Source of the DNA: CAWCDJ01 sp963836015
GTDB lineage: Bacteria; Acidobacteriota; Terriglobia; Bryobacterales; Bryobacteraceae
NCBI GenBank assembly: GCA_963836015.1
Contig: CAWIIF010000004.1
Location: 868,001 to 932,000 of the forward strand
Direction of reading: 5' to 3'
DNA length: 64,000 nt
In this document: positions 57,492-64,000 of the stretch, in pieces
Position numbering within the stretch: the stretch's first letter is position 1
How the letters are laid out: the number at the start of each line of letters is the position of its first letter
The notes under the pieces: generated by a model
Database searches by the model: none
What the model saw: the letters and a program-made list of their open reading frames with translations, nothing else
What the model was told of the DNA's origin: nothing
Made by a program: the position numbers and the translations under genes

Positions 57492-58721
57492 TTAAGTGCT
57501 CACTTGCCGGACCGCCGCCGGGTGGTTCCAGACCTCCGGCTTGATCCGCATGCCGAAGCCGCTCTCTTCGGGCGCGCGGATCGCTCCGCCTTCAGGCGCG
57601 ATGGGGTTCTCCAGCATGGCCGGCCAGTCCCGTTCGTAAAACCTCTGGCAGCTCTCCTGGATCCACACGTTGGGCGAAGCGGTCGAAAGGTGCGTGGCGG
57701 CGTAGAACAGTAGCGGCCCCCCGGCTGTGTGCGGCGCGATGGGCAGCTCGAAGGCGTCCGCCATCCCGGCGATCTTGCGGGCCTCGGTCAGCCCCCCGCA
57801 CCACGTGACATCGAACATCACGTATTTCACCGTGCGCGATTCCAGCAGTTGCTCGAACTGCAGCTTGCCCGCCATCCGCTCCCCGGCGATCAGGGGCAGG
57901 CTCGTCGCTGCCGCCAGCTCGCGATATTGCGAGAAGTTGCCGGGCATGAGCATGTCTTCGAGCCACATCGGCCGGTAGGGCTCGAGAGCGTGGGCAATCC
58001 GAATGGCGGAAGTGACATTCCACTGCGAGTGAAACTCCACGGCGATCTCGATCTCCGAACCGAACGCCTCGCGCAGCTTCTTGATCGGAGTGAGCGCTTC
58101 GTCGATGTCCTGGGTTGTGACGAACTGGTTCCGGTTGCGCGCCGCCGCGCCGTCGAACGGCCAGACCTTGATGGCCTTGATGCCGCGCGTGTCGATCAGC
58201 TCCCGCATGATCTTCTCCGGTTCGCGGTTGAAGTCGTATTTGTAGGGGAAACAGGTGTTGTAGAGGCGGACCCTTGGGTTCGCTTTGCCGCCAATCAGCC
58301 GGTACACGGGTGCGTTGAGATGTTTCCCGAGCAGATCCCACAACGCCAGGTCGATGGCGCTCAATGCCCTGATCTCGGCGCCGCCCGCCACCTGAAAATC
58401 GAAGGCGCGGTAAAGATCGGCCCAGATCCGCTCGATATCGCGCGGGTCGCGGCCGATGAGCGAGGCGGCCGCGCCGTGAACCGCGGCTGCCTCCGCCGGG
58501 TTGCGCGGATAAGTCTCGCCGATCCCAAAGATGCCCGCGTTGGTATCGATCTTGACCCAGGTCCAGTGCGGCCAGAACGGGGCGTCGTTCCGGCTCTTCC
58601 AGTACACGGTCTCGATGCGCGTGATCTTCGACGGGACGGCACTCTGGGCGGCGGTAGCATATGCCCCGGCGAGCGGCGAGGCGAGCAGCGGCCCAAGAAA
58701 CGATCTTCGCGTAAGGAACAT
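57492..58721 (-). CDS. Enolase-superfamily sugar-acid dehydratase-like protein, exported
   Basis: A 409-residue protein from ATG 58721 with a Tat-like signal (MFLTRRSFLGPLLASPLAG). MR/MLE domain features: GETYPRNPAEAAAVHG, SAIDLALWDLLGK, KAIKVWPFDG, VEFHSQWNV and EDMLMP (metal ligands), GERMAG, and the catalytic histidine region IAPHTAGGP. It resembles mannonate/galactonate-type dehydratases. KAIKVWPF has only one of the KxK lysines, so the chemistry may differ from the gene at 15078. Confidence 0.85.
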   Translation of the reverse strand: MFLTRRSFLGPLLASPLAGAYATAAQSAVPSKITRIETVYWKSRNDAPFWPHWTWVKIDTNAGIFGIGETYPRNPAEAAAVHGAAASLIGRDPRDIERIWADLYRAFDFQVAGGAEIRALSAIDLALWDLLGKHLNAPVYRLIGGKANPRVRLYNTCFPYKYDFNREPEKIMRELIDTRGIKAIKVWPFDGAAARNRNQFVTTQDIDEALTPIKKLREAFGSEIEIAVEFHSQWNVTSAIRIAHALEPYRPMWLEDMLMPGNFSQYRELAAATSLPLIAGERMAGKLQFEQLLESRTVKYVMFDVTWCGGLTEARKIAGMADAFELPIAPHTAGGPLLFYAATHLSTASPNVWIQESCQRFYERDWPAMLENPIAPEGGAIRAPEESGFGMRIKPEVWNHPAAVRQVST

Positions 58722-58774
58722 GGCCGGATTATATCCGACTGCGAGGTTCCTCTCACATGCAGATGCGGTGTCCG

Positions 58775-60640
58775 CTACTGCACTTTCGCCTGTCTCGTCA
58801 CCGGCGCTTCTTTTCCGGCATGCACCGCCCGCACGCGCTGGTGCGTGGTCCGCGCCGCTTCCACCAGTTCGCGGTACGGCCGGTCCGTCACATCGACGAT
58901 TCCGATGTTGTAGTTCTCGCCGTCGAACCGGCCGGTGGAAGGCTCGTCCACCCACTCGAACCAGTGCGCGCCGACAATCGACGGATCCGCCGCGGCGTTC
59001 TCCACATAGTAGCGGTAAGCAACACCGCGCTCTTCCTGGCTGGCCGTCTGTTTCAACCCCGGCGTCATCCCGCGGCCGGGCGTGCCGAAATGAAACTCGC
59101 CGATCAGGATCGGCTTGTCGATCAGTTCCCGCACCTTGGCGATCTCGCGCTGGTTCACCGAGTAGGCATAGCTGTTCAGGCTGTACACGTCGAAGACCCG
59201 CGAGAGCTTGACGATCTCGGGCGGCGCGGTCGAGCCGAAGCGCAGTCCCAAAGTCAGGTGGTTCGGATCATGCCTGCGGATGGCCGCGGTCGCCGCGTCC
59301 ACCAGTTTCTGATACGTCTGATAGAGGAACTGGCGCCGCCGCTCGGGGGTATCCTCTTTGGCCAGGAATGCCTTCAGCGCGTTCTGCAGGGGGCTCGCCG
59401 GCCCGCTCAGAATGGCATCCGCCGCCACCGTCTCGCGCCCCGGCCAAGGCGGCTCGTTGCCCAGAAAATAGCCGAGCAGCCAGGGATCGTCCTTGCGCGG
59501 ATCGCACTGCTCGGCCACCGCGCGGTCGATCCTCTCTTCGAAATCCGCCCCATAAACGTCCGCCACTCCCATCGGCCCGTTCTCGATTCCCCAGCCGCGC
59601 AGTCCGAAAGTATACGGGATCCGGTGCGATTCCCCCAGCCTTGCGTCCGACCAGTTGCCCACTGTATTAAAGCCCCAGGCCGTCATCCGCCGCACCGTCA
59701 GGTCCACCCATTTCGACGCCCAGTCCGGCCCGAAGCGGCGCACCAGGTTCCACGTGTAGAAGGATGCGCCCCCGCGGCCGCCGCGCGGCTGAGCGAGATC
59801 CGCCGGGGGCAGCGCGGCAAAGAGTTCCTCGCGACCTCTGACGGCGGTCACGGCCGACGCTCCGATCGAATCCGAGCCCGCGGAGAAAAACAGGTGGCCG
59901 TCCGGATCCACGAACCACCACTTCCCGTCGACCTTCTCCACGCGGAAGAAACCAGTGGCCTTCGCCTTCGTCTCGGGGTAGCCGCCATAGCGGCAGTACT
60001 CCGAGTGCGCGGCTTCGAGGGACTTCTCTTCGTCCGTCCAAGCCGCTTTGAGTTGCTCGAGGCTCTTGGCCTTCCCCGGCCAGTCGGCGTGAACCCACTG
60101 CCCGAATTCGTCCACCAGCGGCTTCTTGTCCAGCAGTGCGTCGCCGGGGTCCTCTTTCGCCAGCTTCACCGAGCGGATCTCGAGCGCCACGGATCCCACC
60201 GGGCTCGGCAGTTCTACGCCGATCTCCCGCACGGCCGTGAGTTCCCCGGGCGTGCCCATCAGGTTGATGAACATCATGGGCCGCGCTTTGTTGTGGACCG
60301 AGGCCAGATCCATTCCCTGCCGCGGCGGCTGGGTCAGCATCGCGAGCGGCACCGCCGTACGAATCCACACTCCCGGTACCGGAGAGAGCCGCACTGCGCG
60401 AACTCCGCCCGCGTCGTGCACTCGCAGCTCGAACCGTTGCGGCGCGGAGAGCCTCAGCTCGAGGACCAGAAACTGGTACGAACTCCAGTCGGCGGGTAGC
60501 GGCGGGTTGAAATCCTTCAGCGCCCAGGTCTGCTCCGGTCCGGCGCCCTCGAAAACGGCGCGCCTGGTTTCACCGGCGGCAGGCCCTGCCGCGGCGAGAA
60601 GCGAAAACAGCACTCCAATCAACAACCGTCTCATTCGCAT
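58775..60640 (-). CDS. GH50 agarase-like glycoside hydrolase, secreted
   Basis: A 621-residue protein; the ATG at 60640 gives a signal peptide (MRRLLIGVLFSLLAAAGPA), with 60634 an alternative. A carbohydrate-binding-like N-terminal region is followed by VDEFGQWVHADWPGKAKS and FFRVEKVDGKWWFVDPDGHLFF, which recall GH50 beta-agarases. A (beta/alpha)8 domain has LGYFLGNEPPW (candidate acid/base Glu) and PILIGEFHFGT (candidate nucleophile). The substrate may be agarose-like or another galactan; uncertain. Confidence 0.7.
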   Translation of the reverse strand: MRMRRLLIGVLFSLLAAAGPAAGETRRAVFEGAGPEQTWALKDFNPPLPADWSSYQFLVLELRLSAPQRFELRVHDAGGVRAVRLSPVPGVWIRTAVPLAMLTQPPRQGMDLASVHNKARPMMFINLMGTPGELTAVREIGVELPSPVGSVALEIRSVKLAKEDPGDALLDKKPLVDEFGQWVHADWPGKAKSLEQLKAAWTDEEKSLEAAHSEYCRYGGYPETKAKATGFFRVEKVDGKWWFVDPDGHLFFSAGSDSIGASAVTAVRGREELFAALPPADLAQPRGGRGGASFYTWNLVRRFGPDWASKWVDLTVRRMTAWGFNTVGNWSDARLGESHRIPYTFGLRGWGIENGPMGVADVYGADFEERIDRAVAEQCDPRKDDPWLLGYFLGNEPPWPGRETVAADAILSGPASPLQNALKAFLAKEDTPERRRQFLYQTYQKLVDAATAAIRRHDPNHLTLGLRFGSTAPPEIVKLSRVFDVYSLNSYAYSVNQREIAKVRELIDKPILIGEFHFGTPGRGMTPGLKQTASQEERGVAYRYYVENAAADPSIVGAHWFEWVDEPSTGRFDGENYNIGIVDVTDRPYRELVEAARTTHQRVRAVHAGKEAPVTRQAKVQ

Positions 60641-60724
60641 TCTCTGGAACATAGGTTGGCACATTGCACCGCCCGGCGCATCCCGTTAACGTATTCCGCT
60701 AAGCTGGAAAAGTGGCCTACTCCC

Positions 60725-62557
60725 ATGTCCGCGGGCTTGCCGCCGCTCGGTGCCGTAAGACTGCCGGACGGCCGCGTCACCTTCACGCTCTGGGCTCCCA
60801 ATCATGAGCGGGCGTCCCTGACCCTGACCGGACCGCCCCCGCGCGAAATCGCGATGCGGAGCGAGCCCGGCGGTTATTTCACCGCCATGGTCGAAGATGT
60901 GGAGGAGGAGGCGCGCTACTGCTTCCGCCTCGACGGAGGCCCCGAGCGTCCCGACCCCGCATCGCGCTTCCAGCCCGATGGCGTCCACGCGGCGTCCCAG
61001 GTCGTTTCGCCGGAGTTCGACTGGCAGTCCGCCGGATGGAAAGGCCTGCCGCTCGAACAGTACGTCCTCTACGAAGTGCACATCGGGACCTTTACACCCG
61101 AAGGCACGTTCGACGCCGCCATCGGGCAGCTCCCCCGGCTCGCCGCGCTGGGCGTCACCGCTCTCGAGATCATGCCCGTGGCGCAGTTTCCCGGAAACCG
61201 CAACTGGGGCTACGATGGCGTGCACCCTTTCGCCCCACAGAACTCGTACGGCGGTCCTTCGGGCCTCAAACGCCTGGTCGACGCCTGCCACCGGCTCGGC
61301 CTTGCCGTGGTGCTCGACGTGGTTTACAACCATCTCGGACCGGAAGGAAACTACCTCGCGGAGTTCGGTCCCTATTTCACCGGCCGGTACCGCACGCCCT
61401 GGGGTCCGGCGATGAATTTCGACGGCCCGCATTCGGATGAGGTCCGACGCTTCTTCATCGAGAATGCGTTGTGCTGGGTCACCGAGTTCCGCGTCGATGG
61501 GCTTCGCCTCGATGCCGTTCACGCCATCACCGATGTCTCGGCCGTGCCGTTTCTCGAGGAGCTTGGCGAGGCCGTCCATCGCCAGGCGGAAGCTCTCGGG
61601 AGGGCTGTCTGGCTCTTCCCGGAAAGCGACGCCAACGATGCCCGCCTGGTCCGCCCCCGCGCCGCGGGCGGCTACGGCTTGGACGCCCAGTGGAACGACG
61701 GGTTTCACCACGCGCTGCGCGCTCTGCTCACCGGGGAAAACAGCGGATATTACGCGGATTACGGCAGCTTTGGCCAGGTCGCCAAGGCTTATCGCGACGC
61801 CTACGTCTACACCGGCCAGTATTCGCGGGTTCGCCGCCGGCGGCACGGCAGTTCTACTGCGGGGCTCGCCGGCCGCCAGTTCGTCGTCTTCTCGCAGAAC
61901 CACGACCAGGTCGGCAACCGCATGCTGGGCGAGCGCCTCGCCGCGCTGACCGATTTCGAGACTTTGAAGCTCATTGCGGCTGCTGTCGTGCTTTCGCCGT
62001 TCACGCCGCTGCTGTTCATGGGCGAAGAGTACGGAGAGACCGCGCCGTTCCAATACTTCGTCAGCCACTCCGACCCCGGGCTCGTCGAGGCCGTCCGCTC
62101 CGGCCGCTGCCAAGAGTTCGCGGCGTTTGCCTGGCAGGGCGAGTGCCCCGATCCGCAGGATGAAGCCACCTTCCTTCGCTCGAAGATCTCCCCCGAGTTG
62201 TGTCTTTCAGGACGCCACGCCGCCTTGAACGGGTTCTACACGGAATTGCTGCGCCTGAGGCGCACCGTCCCCGCTCTCGGCGAGCTCACCGTTCTCGAGG
62301 ACGAGCAGGTCCTCGTTTTCCACCGGCGATGCGGCGATCGGGATGCTCTGGTCGTCATGAACTTCAGCCGCCGCGACGCCACCACACAGAGCCGCGACCG
62401 TGAGGGAGCGGGCCCTTGGCGCCTGGCCCTCGATTCCTCCGCCGCGCGTTGGAACGGTCCCGGCCCCGATTCCCCGGCCGAACTGGACTGCAACGCATAT
62501 TTCACGGTTGCCGCCCGCTCCGTTCTGGTCTATCTTCGGAATTCAAGCGAAACATAA
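60725..62557 (+). CDS. treZ: Malto-oligosyltrehalose trehalohydrolase TreZ
   Basis: A 610-residue GH13 enzyme releasing trehalose from maltooligosyl-trehalose. An N-terminal CBM48-like domain (VTFTLWAPNHERASLTL) precedes YEVHIGTFTPEGTF, NWGYDGVHPFAPQN, DVVYNHLGPEGNYL, the nucleophile in FRVDGLRLDAVHAI, the acid in WLFPESDANDA, and FSQNHDQVGNR. The C-terminal stretch TTQSRDREGAGPWRL contains the AGGGAGCGGGCC 12-mer and looks like a small insertion. It overlaps the next gene by one base (TAATG). TreY is not in the window. Confidence 0.93.
   Translation: MSAGLPPLGAVRLPDGRVTFTLWAPNHERASLTLTGPPPREIAMRSEPGGYFTAMVEDVEEEARYCFRLDGGPERPDPASRFQPDGVHAASQVVSPEFDWQSAGWKGLPLEQYVLYEVHIGTFTPEGTFDAAIGQLPRLAALGVTALEIMPVAQFPGNRNWGYDGVHPFAPQNSYGGPSGLKRLVDACHRLGLAVVLDVVYNHLGPEGNYLAEFGPYFTGRYRTPWGPAMNFDGPHSDEVRRFFIENALCWVTEFRVDGLRLDAVHAITDVSAVPFLEELGEAVHRQAEALGRAVWLFPESDANDARLVRPRAAGGYGLDAQWNDGFHHALRALLTGENSGYYADYGSFGQVAKAYRDAYVYTGQYSRVRRRRHGSSTAGLAGRQFVVFSQNHDQVGNRMLGERLAALTDFETLKLIAAAVVLSPFTPLLFMGEEYGETAPFQYFVSHSDPGLVEAVRSGRCQEFAAFAWQGECPDPQDEATFLRSKISPELCLSGRHAALNGFYTELLRLRRTVPALGELTVLEDEQVLVFHRRCGDRDALVVMNFSRRDATTQSRDREGAGPWRLALDSSAARWNGPGPDSPAELDCNAYFTVAARSVLVYLRNSSET
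62403..62414 (+). repeat. 12-mer AGGGAGCGGGCC, copy 3
   Basis: Exact copy inside treZ, where it encodes part of REGAGP near the C-terminus. Copy 2 is the right arm of the hairpin at 30172-30198. Confidence 0.6.
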
Positions 62558-64000
62558 TGCGCCACATCTGTATCCACGGCCACTTTTACCAGCCGCCTCG
62601 CGAGAATCCCTGGCTCGAGGAGATTGAGCTCCAGGATTCCGCCTATCCCTACCACGACTGGAACGAGCGGATTACTGCCGAGTGCTACGCACCCAACTCG
62701 GCGTCGCGAATCCTCGACAACGAAAACCGGATTCTCAAGATCGTCAACAATTACTCCCGGATCAGCTTCAATTTCGGACCCACGCTCCTCCAGTGGCTCG
62801 AAAAACAGTCCCCCGAAACCTACCGCGCCATCATCGCCGCCGACCGCGATTCGCAGGAGAAGTTCTCGGGCCACGGCTCCGCACTGGCGCAGGCCTACAA
62901 TCACATGATCCTGCCGCTGGCCCACCGGCGCGACAAGTTCACCCAGATCCGGTGGGGCCTCCGCGATTTCGAGCGCCGCTTCGGCCGGATCCCGGAAGGG
63001 ATGTGGCTCCCCGAGACCGCCGTCGATCTCGAGTCCCTCAACCTGATGGCCGAGATGGGCGTCCGCTTCACCATCCTTGCCCCGAATCAGGCCAGCCGCG
63101 TCCGCCCCATCGGCGGTAGAAACTGGGAAGACGTCAGCGGCGGCCGCATCGACCCCTCCACCGTGTATCGCATCGCCCTGCGCGGCGGCCGGCGCATGAT
63201 CCTGTTCTTTTACGACGGTCCGGTGTCGCAGGCCGTGGCGTTTGAAAAGCTGCTCATCCGCGGCGAATATCTGGCGGGCCGCCTGGAGGCCGCCTTTTCC
63301 GACAGCCGCCCCTGGCCCCAGCTCGTCCACATCGCCACCGACGGCGAAACCTACGGCCATCACCAGTACAGGGGAGACATGGCCCTGGCGTACGTCCTGG
63401 AATTCATCGAGTCCCGGGGAATCGCGCGCCTCACCAACTATGGCGAGTTTCTCGAACAGCACGCGCCCACTCACGAGGTGCAGATCTTCGAGAACAGCTC
63501 GTGGAGCTGCGTCCACGGAGTCGAGCGCTGGCGCAGCAATTGCGGCTGCTGCTCGGGAGGCCGGCCGGGGTGGTCGCAGGAATGGCGCGGGCCGCTGCGC
63601 GCCGCGCTCGACTGGCTCCGCGACACCATGGCTGCGTCCTACGGCGATGCCATGCGGCGACTGGGCGCCGATCCCTGGGAGTCGCGCAACGAATACATCT
63701 CCGTCATCCTCGACCGTTCCCCCGAGTCGATCGATCGCTTCTGCCACGCCAGTGTCCACCGCGAGCTCAATCCCGCCGAGAAGGTGCGGCTGCTCAAGCT
63801 ACTCGAAATTCAGCGCCACGCAATGCTCATGTACACCAGCTGCGGCTGGTTCTTCGACGAGCTCTCGGGCATCGAAACCGTCCAGGTGATCAACTACGCC
63901 GCGCGCGCCATGCAGCTCTTCGGCGAACTCTTCGGCCGCGGCCTGGAGCCGCGCTTCCTCGAATTGCTGGCGCAGGCCAAAGGCAATGTCCCAGAGTTCG
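62557..64000 (+). CDS. GH57 glycoside hydrolase with DUF3536 (3' partial)
   Basis: The open frame runs from ATG 62557 to the window edge, 481 codons without a stop. It begins MRHICIHGHFYQPPRENPWLE (GH57 motif 1, HGHFYQP), then WLPETAVDLESL (catalytic Glu region) and IATDGETYGHHQ (catalytic Asp). A region like SSWSCVHGVERWRSNCGCC matches proteins annotated DUF3536. Such enzymes act on alpha-glucans, which fits the neighbouring treZ: glycogen or trehalose metabolism. Confidence 0.9.
   Translation, partial: MRHICIHGHFYQPPRENPWLEEIELQDSAYPYHDWNERITAECYAPNSASRILDNENRILKIVNNYSRISFNFGPTLLQWLEKQSPETYRAIIAADRDSQEKFSGHGSALAQAYNHMILPLAHRRDKFTQIRWGLRDFERRFGRIPEGMWLPETAVDLESLNLMAEMGVRFTILAPNQASRVRPIGGRNWEDVSGGRIDPSTVYRIALRGGRRMILFFYDGPVSQAVAFEKLLIRGEYLAGRLEAAFSDSRPWPQLVHIATDGETYGHHQYRGDMALAYVLEFIESRGIARLTNYGEFLEQHAPTHEVQIFENSSWSCVHGVERWRSNCGCCSGGRPGWSQEWRGPLRAALDWLRDTMAASYGDAMRRLGADPWESRNEYISVILDRSPESIDRFCHASVHRELNPAEKVRLLKLLEIQRHAMLMYTSCGWFFDELSGIETVQVINYAARAMQLFGELFGRGLEPRFLELLAQAKGNVPEF

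Overview
The window looks like chromosomal DNA from a high-GC soil acidobacterium, most likely of the Bryobacterales/Solibacter type. That placement is inferred from gene content: a very large Oar-like TonB receptor with a carboxypeptidase-regulatory N-terminus, an ADOP-type FtsX/MacB permease without an ATPase, a DUF5666 protein, many exported glycoside hydrolases, and sugar-acid enzymes carrying Tat-like signals. I saw no rRNA, tRNA, CRISPR array, transposase or phage gene. Genes are densely packed with many 4-base ATGA/GTGA/TTGA overlaps, and there are large spurious open frames on the opposite strand, as expected at high GC.

Layout. 1-7.3 kb: a molybdenum hydroxylase of the form II CO-dehydrogenase-like type (large subunit cut by the window edge, FAD subunit, CoxG), then a D-xylonate-dehydratase-like IlvD/Edd enzyme and a GH92 mannosidase, both with one frameshift. 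7.3-10 kb: a Fur/PerR regulator and KatG behind an inverted-repeat operator. 10-13.5 kb: a GH5 glycanase and a Gfo/Idh/MocA oxidoreductase, a decayed fucosidase-like gene, and a His-tailed glycine-zipper protein. 13.7-21 kb: an orphan circularly permuted ATP-grasp protein, an exported enolase-superfamily enzyme, a PIN/TRAM-ispD-ispF operon, two small or unknown genes, and purA. 21-30.2 kb: an exported protein whose start lies in a dispersed repeat, a VIT/von Willebrand A protein, and an AddB/AddA-like helicase-nuclease pair. 30-38.4 kb: the TonB receptor, the DUF5666 protein, a two-gene mini-HU/HU-TIR operon (the most interesting locus), a Lys-rich exported peptide, a glycerophosphodiester phosphodiesterase, and two unknown exported proteins.

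38.5-46.3 kb: tandem secreted esterases, L-rhamnose isomerase, lactaldehyde dehydrogenase, another alpha/beta hydrolase and a GH127-like arabinofuranosidase, which fits use of plant cell-wall polysaccharide. 46.3-48 kb: three unknowns. 48.1-52.4 kb: a GH130-like enzyme, a GH33 sialidase, an N-acetylneuraminate-lyase-like aldolase and an MFS carrier, which look like a sialic-acid scavenging operon. 52.4-57.4 kb: the ADOP permease and a wrecked RND efflux locus. 57.5-64 kb: a second exported enolase-superfamily enzyme, a GH50-like protein, TreZ, and a GH57/DUF3536 amylase cut by the window edge.

Four otherwise well-conserved genes carry five single-base frameshifts in all, every one equivalent to one inserted base. 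This may be sequence error rather than biology. The two gene remnants (fucosidase, RND efflux) also carry large internal or terminal deletions and look genuinely decayed. A roughly 95-bp palindromic repeat occurs three times (21.1, 47.4 and 55.4 kb).
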